DNA from: Zychaea mexicana
Taxonomy: Eukaryota > Mucoromycota > Mucoromycetes > Mucorales > Lichtheimiaceae
Assembly (NCBI RefSeq): GCF_025766255.1
Contig: NW_026516723.1
Span: 219,697 to 283,696, forward strand
Direction: 5' to 3'
DNA: 64,000 nucleotides
Of the stretch, positions 24,957 to 42,116 are shown piece after piece; within the stretch, counting starts at the first letter, position 1, and every line of letters starts with the position of its first letter. The position numbers and the translations under genes are program-made. A model generated the notes under the pieces. It was not told the origin of the DNA. It worked only from the letters and a program-made list of their open reading frames with translations, and searched no databases.

Positions 24957-25206
24957 TTACACACTTACACACACACCCAGAGAGCCTTTTTCTCTCGCTC
25001 TTTTTTCTCTTTTCCACTTGGCTCTCACCTCTTTCACCTTCACTCACTCACACTTTTCTTATTTGGTGATTGACTGTGTGAGAAAAGGCTTCTTTGTGTT
25101 TTAGCAGCAAGCCAAGTTTTGGGTCCGCACCCGCACCTATCATCTTTCTTAAGCCAACTATCCTCTTTACTCTACATTTTGCTTCTCGACTTGTCCATTG
25201 CAAACA

Positions 25207-28200
25207 ATGACAACGAGAAAAGTTCGGTGGAACAATCCAGATGTCGACTCCAATGGGCCCGGTCCGACCGAAATTGAACAGCAGCACGACGATGATCATC
25301 AACAACAACAACAACAACAACCCAACGAACCCTCATGGCCGCCCTACGCCGTAATGTACCCAATGTCAAAACCACCTGTGCGCCACAGCAAAAGCAACAT
25401 TAGCAGCGAGTTTAGTAGCATGACGAGTGAAGAAGAAGAAGAAGAAGAAGAAGAAGAAGAGGACGAGGACGAGGACGAGTATGACCAGGACGACGTGTAC
25501 GACAACAGCGACGAAGAAAATGACGACCAAGACAAAGACCCAACACTCTATCAGCATCCATCCATTGCCCCAGATATGATGCACGAACGCATGGAATGGC
25601 AACACATGCTCCATTCAGTGCTTATGGGCGAAGTCATCAAATCCGAGAAAAAGCGACTGCTCAGTACCGACCAAATCAAGCATCAGAAGCCAATCTCGGA
25701 AATCTGGGTCTCAATACGCGCGCTGCTGCGAGGACGCATCCTCGACGAAGAACGCAAATGTTTGGAAGAGGGGCGACGCGAGATTGAACAGGTGCTGCAA
25801 ATGATTCTGCAGTTCACAGTCGAGAGTGATTCAGACATGAAGCCGCTCGACCAAGTCGCCGAGGCGCTCAAGACGGTCGACCGCGTCGAATCTCTCTATG
25901 CAACGCGCGCAGACATGATCCGCGCCAACCCAAAATACGCTTCGGCGGAATTCGAACAACGGCTGGATGCGCTGAATGCCTGGTGCACAATTACACGAAG
26001 CCTGGTTATGCAGCACAAGATATTGGCCGATTGGACCGGATCCGACAAGCTGCTCTTGCACGCTGAGGCAAAGGACACGCAGAAACAGCAGATTTCGTTT
26101 GTCGAGCGCATCCTCAAAGAGTCGGCTTTGCAGGACACCTTTGACAAACGGACCTTGTCGGCCCTGCATTCGCTGCTGCTCAAGGCAAAAGGCACCATGG
26201 TGGCCAACAATACGATCTTCAAGCAGATGAATCTGCCGCCATTTATTTTGGACCTCAGACGGCTAGCAACATTTCCAACGTCGCTCGTCCAAGAGGCGCT
26301 CAAGATCCGCTTGGAGTACAAGGACAGGATCAACGAGGCGCCCAAGCCGATGGTGGACACGATGATGGAGGACTACCGCGGCCTGATCACCCTGGCGTGC
26401 CGTGTCAAGCTGCAGTACGAGGATCTGGCGAATCCTGCGCCAGGTTGGGATTTGCAAGGTGACACGTTCATTGACGAGAACTATGACGCTGTGCTACTCG
26501 AGTCGGTGCGGTCGTACTTTAAACTGATTGCATGGAAGCTCGCGAACGAAAAGGAGAACACACTCAAGGAATGTGATGTCCTCGAAAAAGAATGGGAGTT
26601 CCTCAAGAGCACCGTGTGTCAGGCGGTCGAAACGATTGACTGGGAGTGTGCTGAACAATTTTGGTAAGCCGAGTTGGTCTGTGTTTTTGCAGCTTCGGGG
26701 GGAGGGGGGTAAGTGTTGGGGGAGGAGGAGGAGGAGGAGAGAGAGGGTAACACTTGTGATATATTGATTGCTCACTGTTCTTCTTGCCCCAAACCTGATA
26801 GCTCGTTCACCAACCGACTGTTGGCTGATCTCATGGCCGACTTTATGACGAGTCTTGACACGGCTGGTGCTGACAACGACGAGGATGTCGAGTTCAAGTA
26901 CACCGAATTGCTGCACACAATGCGCATGCGTGCACGCAAGCTACTTCAATTTTCCAGGTGAGAAAAAAAAATAGCATCAGGGCCCCATGACAACCGGGCA
27001 TTCCTCCCCCCAAGCTGATTTTTAATTTCCATGGTGATAGATTTTTCCTGGGCCAATTCGAGAATGCTGCAGAGTATGCCATCGACGCGGAAGACACCAA
27101 CCAGTTTGTCCAGCGCCTGTGGGAGACAGGCCATTTCCTCGTCTACACCGAGTCCTTTGAGGAAGAGCGCATCTACATTATAGCATCACCTTCGTTGTAT
27201 GGCCGTGAGGATGCCATTTCGCCACTGCTGCGGTCATCCTTCCAGCGTGAGCAGCTGATGGTTCACACACCAGGGACCCCAGGAGGCACCACCAACGCCG
27301 AGCAGTATGAGGATTATGTCCTCGTGTTCTCGCCCTGGCAAAACATTATCTGGAGAGGCGACGTTGTGCGCATGCCTGTGCCCTTTGTCCCTCTGGGCAT
27401 CAAGGCGCGACGGGCACGACTGGTCACTGGCGATACGCGACGCCTGAACTCCATCAAATCCAAATTCCTCGCCTTGCTGCAGCAAACATCGGGCATCAGT
27501 CCTGTGCAAGAGCATCGCGCCAACATTCCCAAGATCAACAAGGAAGTGACAAAGATCAAAATGAGTGTACTCAAGCTGGCGAACTTTACCGTCGACAGTG
27601 TTGCCGTGATACGCGACAAGACACAGCAAAACTTGCAGGAACTGGTCGAAGAATGTTTCAGCTTTGCCAGTGACTTTGGCATGCGTGCAGCTCGGTTCTT
27701 GGAGATCTCGGCACGCCAGCAGCTCGACTTGAAGCTGGTGCGGTTAGCAATTGATTGGATCTGCTTTATCACGGACGAATGCATTCCTACAGAACGCAAG
27801 ACGTTTCGTTGGGCTGTGGCAGCGCTTGAGTTTGGCCATCTGATGACGCGTGGCACCAACATTTTGGCATTGACTGAGGACGAGTTTGCTACCTTACAAA
27901 GCCGCGTCGCTAAATGTATTGCTCTGCTTATTTCACATTTCGATGTCCTGGGCACTCGATCACGGTCGCACGAGCTCGAATTGCTTCGCGAGGAACGACA
28001 GCGCAAGCGTGGCGTCACTGCAAAACGCAATTCGTACATGACCAGCAAGCGGTTGGAGGACAAGGATGCCATCACAACGGCTACATATGGTAGCGAAACA
28101 GGCTCGTCGGCAGGTGGCCCACCGGGTATCACCTTTATCCGTGACGAATGGATGCGCAAGATTCACGAGCTGGAGGATACCCGCAATAGGCAAGAGCGCG

Positions 28201-29577
28201 AAAACAAGGTTGTGGGAAAGGTGCTGAACGAAAAGAGCTCCGAGGACAAGTCCTTGATGTACTTGGCTCCATCGTCATCCAACATCTCGTTCCGGTGGCA
28301 GCAAGGTCGCTTTATCGGCTCGGGCACATTTGGCTACGTGTATCTGGCTATCAATCTGGACACGTCAACCGTGATGGCCGTCAAGGAAATCCGATTCCCT
28401 GACTCTAGCTCACTCTCTGCGTTGCACAAGGCGATCAAGGAGGAGATGAAAGTCATGGAGATGCTCAACCATCCCAACATTGTGCAGTATTTCGGCATGG
28501 AGGTCCATCGCGACAAGGTGTTTATCTTTATGGAGTACTGTGAGAACGGCAGCTTGGGTGCGCTTTTGGAGCACGGTGGACGGATCGAAGACGAATTCTA
28601 TATTGTCAATTACGCTCACCAACTGCTCAAAGGCCTTGCGTATCTGCATGAGAACAATGTTGTCCATCGTGATATCAAACCAGACAGTAAGTATAGCCAC
28701 GGTAGAACCCCCCCCATATTGCACGTGAAGACAAGAAAGCTGATTGAAGGCCTTTTTGTAAGATGTTTTATTGGATTACGAGGGTAATATCAAGCTGTCC
28801 GACTTTGGTGCATCCAAGATCCTTGCCAAGGGCCAAAAGACCATGAACAAGACGACGATGAGCATGAATGTCAACAGTTTGGCGGGCACACCCATGTACA
28901 TGGCACCCGAGGTGATCACGGGCGGCGAGACGGGACGCAAGGGATCGATGGATATCTGGTCACTCGGATGCTGTATTGTGCAAATGGCAACAGGAAGACG
29001 GCCATGGAGCACGCTTGAGAACGAATGGTCGGTCATGTACCACGTCGTGACAGGCCACCCGCCTCTGCCGGATGCTTCGCAGCTATCGCACGAAGGCATT
29101 GATTTTCTCAAGAAATGCTTCACACGCAACCCCACCAAACGACCTACTGCGCAAGAGCTGCTGCAACATCCATGGATCACCTCGTTCTTGGAAGACAACG
29201 TCCAGACGACAGCAGCATCGTCTATTCCTCTAGAGTGGCAGAGCGCTGTCATGAACGGCAGCAGCGAGTCCATCCACCTCGGCACCGATCGGCCTCTGGT
29301 CCGAAGTATTCCCAACAGCATCGCCATCACGGGTACAGCCAATGGCATCTCACGCGAAGAAGCTCAGCTCTACTTTCGCTCGGTCGAGGACGGTACGGAT
29401 CGGCCGTCGTCGTCGTCGTCGTCGTCGCTACATGTCAGAGACTTTGCCCCATTTCCTCCTTCATCCTCTGCATCTTCATGGAGCAGGCGGAACAGTGCAG
29501 TGAGCACCAGCACTTCAGGAAGTCTGGTGCGCAGTGTCGATGAAAACAGTCTTAGCAGGCCAGTATCTCCATTATAG
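25207..29577 (+). CDS. MAP kinase kinase kinase of the SSK2/SSK22/Wis4/MEKK4 family
   Basis: Four exons (25207..26663, 26802..26957, 27041..28686, 28763..29577) total 4074 nt, 1357 aa, in the range of Ssk22 and Wis4. The first ATG is at 25207, opening MTTRKVRWNNPDVDS. A Gln run and a Glu/Asp-rich tract from GAA/GAC repeats (25430–25480) lie near the N-terminus. A large helical regulatory region follows (for example LPPFILDLRRLATFP). The kinase domain occupies about residues 955–1225: glycine loop GSGTFGYVYLA, VAIK-type lysine in MAVKEIRFP, HRDIKPDN, DFG as LSDFGASK, and MAPEVI. In yeasts this kinase is bound by the response regulator Ssk1 and starts the HOG osmostress cascade by phosphorylating Pbs2. 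The last intron splits KPD/N exactly, supporting the model. A Ser-rich C-terminal tail ends the protein. Confidence 0.95.
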
Positions 29578-29862
29578 CATTCTTATTCTTCCGTTCACAC
29601 ACAAATGCACCTTCTCTCTCCTCTATTCCCTTTAGTAATCAATCAATAACCACCCGCAATTCAACCAACACACACACACACTCCTGCAAAGCAGCACTTT
29701 TCTAGCATCATTTTTTCTTTCTCCCTCACTCAACTTTCCACTACCACCACACTGTATCTATTTTATTGTTTAGTATTATAAAAAAAGAAACCAAGCACCC
29801 GACAAAACGAGAGATAATACCCCCCCCCACACCACCCAACCCTTCAGATCAAATCCCCTTTA
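29578..29862. other. Convergent 3' spacer between the MAPKKK and CHID1-like genes
   Basis: 285 bp, C/T-rich then poly-C (29820–29828). No gene. Both flanking genes end here. Confidence 0.6.
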
Positions 29863-31568
29863 CTACAAAAGGTTGTACTACAGAAAAGAAAAAAAGAAGT
29901 ATTCTTCTTGTTATACCACAACAAAAACGTTTCTTGTCTTGAATGATGTGAGAACTTACAAAGTAATCCAAGCCTTGTCCAACCTCCCATAATGCTAGCC
30001 CGACCCCATAATCTTCGGCAAGATGGACCCGATTGCGAATAGACTGACGCGTGGACATGATCAGTGACGGATCCCCTTTCTTTAAACTTGTGATTCTTTG
30101 TAACTTACACGAAGTGTTGGTAGCCAAATAGTGGATCCATCCATATCCTTGACGTGGTGCTCTTCAGCTTCACGGTCCCAATCGAATGGTTCATCTTCCT
30201 CGATCCAGTCCTCAAACTTTTCAATAACGTCCTTGAGCACCAGAGGTTGTGGCATTGACGTTTCGTGATACACAATGGCATACATGTTTAATCCGACTAA
30301 TAACTGATGTCTGTTTTCATCGTTGGTCAGTTGTTCAATGTTGTCGATAATCCAATCGATAGGTGCAGAGGGTCCTCCGGATCTAATCGGAGACAGATCA
30401 ACACACGTTAGCACATCCGCTACTACTTGGTAAGTTTTATAGGAACAAATCTGATTTTACGGAATATGACTGGAATAATCATAGGTCATGATGCTAAATC
30501 GATCGATAACGCGTGCCAGTGAAGCGAATATGTCTGCATTCAGATACTTTTTCTGTTCTTCAGATCGAAGTGGTGGGAGGACGATAATGAACTGCTTGCC
30601 GGATGCATGAAGGGCTGTTGACAATTGTTGGACAAAGACCGGGAAAAATGTCGGATAGCCGCATTCAAGCACAATACCGTCGAATCCATATTTTCTATTT
30701 GCACGGTAAGAAGAGGCTCCTTCATGTACACTTTCTCAAGGGTATGTATGCCAAGTACTACACCCAGTTTCTGTATGAAAAAATCATTACCTGACTTGAT
30801 TCATGATAATATCAACAACCTTGGAAGCCTCCTCCTCAGCATTTGAGACAAACGACTGGTAATCCTGAAATTCCCAGTTACGAAACTGGAACCGAGGTAC
30901 AATCTTGGCACCACCGCCATCCCGTACTTCTTTTATCCACTATCTTATGCGATTAAATTCTGCTACATAGGAGAAAAATATATAGAAAAAGGGGTCTACA
31001 TACATTTTCATCAACGTCATGTTCACCAATAAGCATAAATTCATGCGCTTCGATGTAATACCAGACTGGAGATACGCTATTATAAGCAACACAATGATGA
31101 GGATTTCTTTAGAGTATAGACACAGTAGTTTATGTTTGACATACTAGTCGAATTTGCCTTTGAATTCTTTGACAATATCATAGCCTATGCGAGAATACAT
31201 AGTGTTTAGAAAAACACACGCTTTTCTACTTAAATGTGTCTCGTTGTCGTTTTACCGCGGTTATTCCAGGGCGTAACGTACGCCAACGTGTCGCCTCCTT
31301 TGAATGTTTTTTCGTGTGCTGTTGCCTCGTCTACTTGATCATGCTTACGAAGGACAGATTCCGGCTTAACATGAGGCAAACACTGTTGTTAGTACAAATC
31401 TCTAACAAGACCTACGCCATTCAGAGTGTGTTTTGCAAAACAACGACTTACAGTTTCACTTTGCTGCTCTAGACCGAAAGCAGCTTGTTGTTGATGTGCA
31501 TCATGAGCAATCACCATGTGGAGCAAACACAATGCTGCCAGCAGCAATGCATAATAGAATGTTGGCAT
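29863..31568 (-). CDS. Secreted GH18-fold protein, CHID1 (chitinase domain-containing protein 1) type
   Basis: Nine exons (31452..31568, 31256..31382, 31145..31184, 31004..31076, 30791..30939, 30461..30694, 30109..30382, 29960..30043, 29863..29877) total 1113 nt, 370 aa, with every phase matching. The N-terminus MPTFYYALLLAALCLLHMVI is a signal peptide. CHID1 landmarks follow: LAYVTPWNNRGYDIVKEF, VSPVWYYI, IVPRFQFRNW, KYGFDGIVLECGY, DRFSIMTYDYSS, LLVGLNMYAI and the end LALWEVGQGLDYFYNLL. The GH18 catalytic DxxDxDxE pattern is not intact (FDGIVLE), as in animal CHID1, which binds sugars rather than cleaving chitin; so I would not call it an active chitinase. The last exon is only 15 nt (YNLL and stop). 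It shares a 742-bp upstream region with NDC80. Confidence 0.93.
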
Positions 31569-32310
31569 ATTCTTCTCGAATATATGTGTGTAGTTATGTA
31601 GGGACGTGAACAAGAGAGCCTGAAATGGAATTCAGAAATTCAAGGTGTGACAAAGTGCATAAAGTCGGTTGATTCTCTTTACCGCAGAGCTTTTCCCTTT
31701 GACTGCAACAGATATCCACTGGATTGAGCGTGTAATAACCGCTGTTCGGACAGTAGACAAGCTGAAGCGCATTGTCAGCTTAAATTTACGATACGCATAG
31801 TATCGAGTATTCTGTAACAACGATATTATTGAAGGATACAAACAAGCGTTGCCTTCCTCTTTAAAAAGGGCAGACACAGAGACAACTCAAATATTATGGA
31901 GTCTAATTGAGCGCAGGCACTACTTTAAAAAAACGAGGGAGAAGTGGTTTCATGGTACACTTTACGGGGAGTAAGATTGATCGATCTTTAATATCACAGG
32001 TAAAAAAGTTGAAGAAGCCATTAAGCATATAAACTTCTACTAAGCTATGCTAGCAAGTATTATGGTCTCTTATGTAGACTAACCGCTTATCTTCAAAGTA
32101 TTTTGTCAATTAGCATAAAGTTGATGCTACGGCAAGGGATTATTTCAAATCAGTAGATTTCAATACAGAGCATTATTTTTAATGCGCGTCATTCATTCTG
32201 AGATCCCCGCAAAATTAAATTGAGCGCGTCTCTCTTTGGCGTTTCGTGTTCCTCTCTGTACTTCCTTTTTCCCTCTCCTGTTCCTGACTACCACGACTCT
32301 GTTACTCGAC
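31569..32310. promoter_or_regulatory. Divergent promoter region between the CHID1-like gene and NDC80
   Basis: 742 bp with no supported gene. A frame on the minus strand at 31632–31877 has no recognisable protein. AT-rich with no clear TATA element next to either start. Confidence 0.5.
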
Positions 32311-35119
32311 ATGGACACTCGAAGGCTCACAACGGGGGGCTCAACACGAGGCGTTCGAGGCGGTCTAAAACGAACGCAACCTCCATCAACCAGCGGTCTA
32401 GCCAAAATGGCTCGTGTGTCAGCACAACAGCAACAACAACAACAACAATCACAACGACGACTGCAATCGCTTGGCCCTCGACGAGCTATTCAAGTCGATC
32501 CACGAGCAAGTGAACCACACCATCCTCCTCTTCGAAAACCATCGACTCTTTTCGAACGAAGTCAACAATCTACAGTGACTTCATCAAGGTATCAGAAGAA
32601 ACCACCAATTGAACCTTTTTTTTGTTCAATGTTTCGATTGCTTTACAAAAAAAAGGTGAATCGTTGTACTAAAACTGAAAGAGAGACAACAGTGGACGAG
32701 CAAGCACTTTCAATCGACCTTCATTCGTTGCCACAGCGAGCGAGCGACCTGCACCTCCACGATCCAATATTGACACTCGACCCATTCGTGATCTCGAATG
32801 GCAACGTGGTGCGATTCGATCTATTGTACGTTATTTGACCGAGAATGGTTATGGTCCTATTACCGCGCCAGCACTACGCCACTTGGAGAACCGCACGTTT
32901 CAACAAGTGTTCAAGTTTCTGCACTTACATGTCGTACCAAACTTTGTCTACCCAGAACGATTTCAGGACGTCTTTATCGATATCATGAAATCCTTAAGAT
33001 ACCCGCGTGCCGATACATTGAGTGCAAGAGCATTGTTCTCTGTTGCTGCCCCGCATTCGTACCCGTCATTTCTTGCTGTTTTATCGTGGATGGTTGATAT
33101 GTGCAACGTAAGTATTTCTAAAGTAGTTCAACAGGAAGAATTTTAACACTTCTTTTTTATTATTTTAACTAAATTTTGTGATATTGGATGGGGATGGGGT
33201 CTGGTTTTCTAGGATTTTGACGCTATACAAAACCATTACGCCACGAGAGAAATTGAAGAAGAAGAAGAGGATCCGTCGCAAGATTTGAATATCCTATTTT
33301 TTCATTACTCGGTTGCGACCTATAACGCTTTCTTAAGCGGAGCAGACTCGTACGAAGATTATGATGAAAAAGTACTTCACTTACTCGGTACGTCAATGGC
33401 ATTTATACTTTTGCTACAAAGAATCAATACAAAAAAAAGGAAGAAGCGGGCTAGTATCCAGACAATCTTTTTAATGTCTTAATGAACGATAAAAATCTTT
33501 GTAGATAATATCAAAAATAAATATACCGAAAATGCGCAAAAGATTGCAGATAGAAAGGCATCACTCGAGGACAAGCTCGCTCAATTGAAAGAAAGACCAG
33601 TAAGACACCATTTCGTTCATTTACATGGATTCTCTCTCTCCCTCTTACGCGCCGTGGATTATCCTCTTTATTTTCATCTAACGCATAACTTTTCAAACAT
33701 TCAAAAAGGATCTTAAACAGAAATGTCTGGAAAGACGAGAAAGGATGGAGCGAGATATGACCAAGTTTGAAGGATACAATACCGAAATGCGGAAAAAGGT
33801 TGCAAAATACACTGAAACCATTGCAAAGACAGAGCGTGAAGTGAAGGAGCTTGGTAAGTAAGTCTTATATGTATATCAAAACAGTTAGAGAGTATAAGAT
33901 AGCCAATTGTTGAGCTCCCTCCTTTCTTGACCAACGAAATTATGACTGATATCATGCATATTAGAGGCACAATTGCAGCAAGCTAACAACCAAAAAGCTG
34001 AAATGGAAGAGAAATTAAAGTCATACAACATTTCGTTGGAAGAGATTACTCAGCTTAGCGACAAACAGACACAACTGGAAAGGGAGTGTGTTAGCGCACA
34101 ATCACTCGCACAGCAGTTAGTGAAGAAACAAAGTATAGCAGAAAATGAACTGTCTCAGAGAATTGCAAAGGTAAGAATAAATGTTATGTGCGATGGTATT
34201 CTTGAAAGATACCGTTTTTTAAAAGGTTTACTCATCCAAGGTGAAAACTACATATCATTCATTTACATAGCTGGCCTCCATCACTACAGAATACAATGCG
34301 AAAATAGCAGAGCTGGGCATAAGAAGCACCGACGACGGAACACATTTACACTTGGAGATAGACGCAGGTGCTTCAAATCCGCAACACATGTTTTCAGCTG
34401 ATTTAAAGCGCGTCATTTTGGTATGATTAATGCATATTCGTTCAGAATTTGAGAATCGCGTTGTATACCTAGCTTATTCGTCCTCATCATACACATTTTT
34501 TTACATAGCCCCACCTCGAAAAGTTAAAAGAGCAATATGAAGAGTTATTTAATAAGGAAACCGACCGTGTCAATGAAGCACGGGATAAGTTATCGAAATT
34601 GCACCAACATGTAACGGAGCAACAAGCAAGAGTTACGAAAATGAAAAAAGATCTGAACCGTGCCAAAGAAATACATGAGTCAGAACGGCAGGTAAAAATC
34701 TTTATCACTTATTTCTAACTCTACTACAGAGAAGCCTAACCTTGTCATTGCGATAGCGCTTCTTCCGAGATGTGGAAAAGACAAATGCAGAGCTAGCACA
34801 GAAAGAGCAATCGGTCAAGAACATCAGACGCGAAACGAAAGAAGAATTGTATATGCATGAAAAGCGCGAGCAGGAACTCAAGCTTACGTATGTGATGCCT
34901 TTCCCCCTTCCTTTCTTCTGACGCCTTGTACGGGCATATTTCGCTGACTATATAACTCCATTTCTTTCAATATTTAGGGTAGCAGATGCCAAAGCAAAAG
35001 CAGAAACTCGGGAGCAGCAGATGATTGCACATGCTGTAGAAGAAGTAGCCAAGGTCCAGGCTGCCCGGGAAGAAGTCGAAACACTAGCAGAACAATTGGA
35101 CGAGCAATTAGACATTTAG
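32311..35119 (+). CDS. NDC80: NDC80/HEC1 kinetochore microtubule-binding protein
   Basis: Ten exons (32311..32588, 32693..33107, 33213..33387, 33505..33599, 33709..33853, 33965..34170, 34271..34420, 34509..34691, 34757..34887, 34978..35119) total 1920 nt, 639 aa. The disordered basic N-tail (MDTRRLTTGGSTRGVRGGLK, with a Gln run) is the usual Aurora B-regulated tail. The calponin-homology domain follows: IRDLEWQRGAIRSIVRYLTE, FKFLHLHVVPNFVYPERF, and LSWMVDMCNDFDAIQNH. The remainder is a long coiled coil (for example EKLKEQYEELFNKE). NDC80 joins Nuf2, Spc24 and Spc25 to link chromosomes to microtubules. A frame from 32236 begins with TTG, so the first ATG (32311) is used. An optional 15-nt exon (GTTTACTCATCCAAG, 34225–34239, VYSSK) could be inserted without changing frame. 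Confidence 0.95.
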
Positions 35120-35234
35120 TTCGTGTGTTTATCTCACTTTATTATCATTAAATTAATCATCACACCAATTACAAGTAAATAACAATAGCAGCAATGGCAG
35201 ATAAAGGGAATCAAAGAGGGGCGGTATCCAGGGG

Positions 35235-35939
35235 TCATCTTAATAACATCTGTGTAGCGGCACCAGGTTGAGCCAAACTCGCGAAAACTGGCACATTGTT
35301 ATGCAAAGCAGATTTCCCTAATTCCCATATCAACAACTCGTTTTCTGGATAATCCAAATACAGCTTGTATGTTGGCCGGTGACGATAAAGCCATGCGTTG
35401 GACGGGGACCGCCAGACCCAGATCGACGCAGAATTGAGTGTCGCAAACTCCTCGATATCTTTAACCATGCGATCGTAGCAAAACAAGGGCACAACTCTGC
35501 CGTCACCGCTCAAGACGACCCGACTCGTATCGTGACGATTCCAGGAACGTGTTGGTTTCTTGTCCAGCAAGAGTGATGGAGCCGATTGGCGTGGTGGCCG
35601 GACTTCAAGTAAGGAAAACATTTCAACTTGTCTGTCCTCCACAAGACTGACATGGAGCATGGTCCACTCGTTGCTATTGTTGCCCTTGTCGACGCCTACA
35701 ATGACTGGATCGCGCCATCGTGTTGTCCGTCCAAGCGAATAAAATACTTGGAGTCGATGGAACAGGGCATTTTGTAGAATGTAATTTCGGCATTGGCGAT
35801 TGATCAAAATAAGCTGGGAGCTCCAGCAGGTTTTCTTTGTGGACTGATCAAGCAGCTGCCTGCTTTCAGCGAGCTCTAAGGATATGCATTCGTCGAGAAT
35901 CTGGTAGATCACATCCCATACGAGTGTAGGTTCGTTCAT
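35235..35939 (-). CDS. F-box-like protein of unknown function (234 aa)
   Basis: Single exon starting MNEPTLVWDVIYQILDECIS. The first about 70 residues resemble an F-box-type helix set in fungal proteins (ISLELAESRQLL ... SSQLILINRQCRNYILQ ... LFHRLQVFYSLG). The rest has strand-like segments (RVVPLFCYDRMVKDIEEFA, SIWVWRSPSNAWLYRH, YKLYLDYPENELLIWELGKS) and no recognised domain. It is intronless and lies tail to tail with NDC80, with only 115 bp between stops. It may act as a ubiquitin-ligase adaptor, but that rests only on the weak N-terminal similarity. Confidence 0.65.
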   Translation of the reverse strand: MNEPTLVWDVIYQILDECISLELAESRQLLDQSTKKTCWSSQLILINRQCRNYILQNALFHRLQVFYSLGRTTRWRDPVIVGVDKGNNSNEWTMLHVSLVEDRQVEMFSLLEVRPPRQSAPSLLLDKKPTRSWNRHDTSRVVLSGDGRVVPLFCYDRMVKDIEEFATLNSASIWVWRSPSNAWLYRHRPTYKLYLDYPENELLIWELGKSALHNNVPVFASLAQPGAATQMLLR

Positions 35940-36385
35940 TGTGTATATCTTGTGTGTGTGTGGAAAGGTTATGTTTTATGAGCATAAATATTAGGCTTGT
36001 ATGATCTCGAGGTCGAAGAATCAACAGCGACAGATCCAAAAGAGAGCGTTGCCATGTGAGCCATAAATAGGGCACAAACAACAACAATACCTCAGAAAGC
36101 CATCCAAACTATGTATACACTATTAGTTACAAGACAATCGAACAGAAATACAAACAATAACATACACAGAAATTGAAACAGGTACAGGAAACTCGACTAT
36201 TTTACAGGGTGGTACTCACGCGCAATCCTATCGCGGGAAGATAGAAGTTTAATATTCTCAGAGATTTAATACTTATATGGGCGGTGGTATTGCGATTGAA
36301 TATGTGTGTAGAGGAGTAATGGGCTATGTTCTGAGACCGATCGAGAGTTGTTGTGGTGATGGATGGTGGATACGTTTAATTTCCT
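35940..36385. other. Upstream spacer of the F-box-like gene
   Basis: 446 bp. Contains a short (TG)n at about 35950–35960. No supported gene. Confidence 0.5.
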
Positions 36386-36960
36386 TCATCCTTCTACACC
36401 TGGATGAAAAAGCAGATGGAAAGATGGGAGGCCTGTATAACATATCCGGACTCGTCAGTAATGATTTCAACACAGGAAACGCGAGTCATGACGGGTAGCT
36501 CACCCTGATATCTGTTACGTCCATCGACCACGTTTGCGGTGACGCTGCCCCACCTGTAACATAGATAGAGATGGACATAAACCAGTGTCTATCGTGCTCG
36601 CTCGACGTATATAAAAACAATAGTGTCATGGTACCTGCACACACGCCTCGTCGGCCAAGTACAGCGTGACCGCGAAGGATCCATATTCGATCTTAAAAGC
36701 TGGGACCAGTCTGCAAAGAAACCTCCTTCATGTTAAATTTCACTTCTTTGTTCATAACATAGCGCATCTCTTGACTGGTAGAGGGGAAAAAAAGATTGCA
36801 ACGTACCGACTCTTGGCTATCGAGTCAGGAAGGTCTGCCCCCAACTTTTTATCTCATTAAAGCATACCCGAAACTGTGCTCTTTATCATTGAGATACCAT
36901 CAGTATGATCAGCCGCTTCAACAGTTGCTTTGCAAAAAGCATGGCCTAGGCTCGTCAACA
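36386..36960 (-). CDS. Uncertain small spliced gene, unknown function
   Basis: On the minus strand a chain of short frames can be joined in phase: about 36898..36955, 36807..36834, 36645..36710, 36504..36553, 36386..36432. The joined product reads KATVEAADHTD, DLPDSIAKSR, LVPAFKIEYGSFAVTLYLADEA, WGSVTANVVDGRNRYQ, GLPSFHLLFHPGVEG and stop. The last intron is classic (GTGAGC donor, TACTGAC branch site, ATACAG acceptor). The third exon uses a GTGTGT donor; an alternative GTACCA donor 10 bases further breaks the frame. The start is not identified, and freedom in choosing exons means this could be a chance assembly. No family was recognised. Confidence 0.28.
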
Positions 36961-37187
36961 ATCATGCAAGGCTACATATAAAGCTATACTACAACCTACA
37001 CGCAAGTATGATAGTTATTTATCTTTGCTGACTGGCAGACCTTTGGGTCCGTCCTCTTTCACGCATCCGCGTGCGATAACAACAGACGAAAGGCGGCATA
37101 GCAGTGAGTGCGTGCTACCCGCATGGTGATTCGTTCGTTCCAAGAAAATGTATTCACCCACATAAGAAAACAGAACTTTTTTTTTAT

Positions 37188-42116
<4,929 letters not shown>

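Larger units (their letters stand above)
23510..25206. promoter_or_regulatory. Divergent 1.7-kb region between the F-box/LRR gene and the MAPKKK
   Basis: Upstream of both genes. It contains (GA)n at about 24313–24327, (CTG)n at about 24462–24477, (GT)n at 24681–24701 and (CA)n at 24930–24956. Open frames across the dinucleotide repeats are low-complexity artefacts. A pyrimidine-rich leader precedes the MAPKKK ATG at 25207. Confidence 0.6.

Noticed and set aside
24652..25104. Several long open frames rich in Cys/Val or His/Thr
   Set aside because: They are translations of (GT)n and (CA)n repeats, present in all frames and on both strands.
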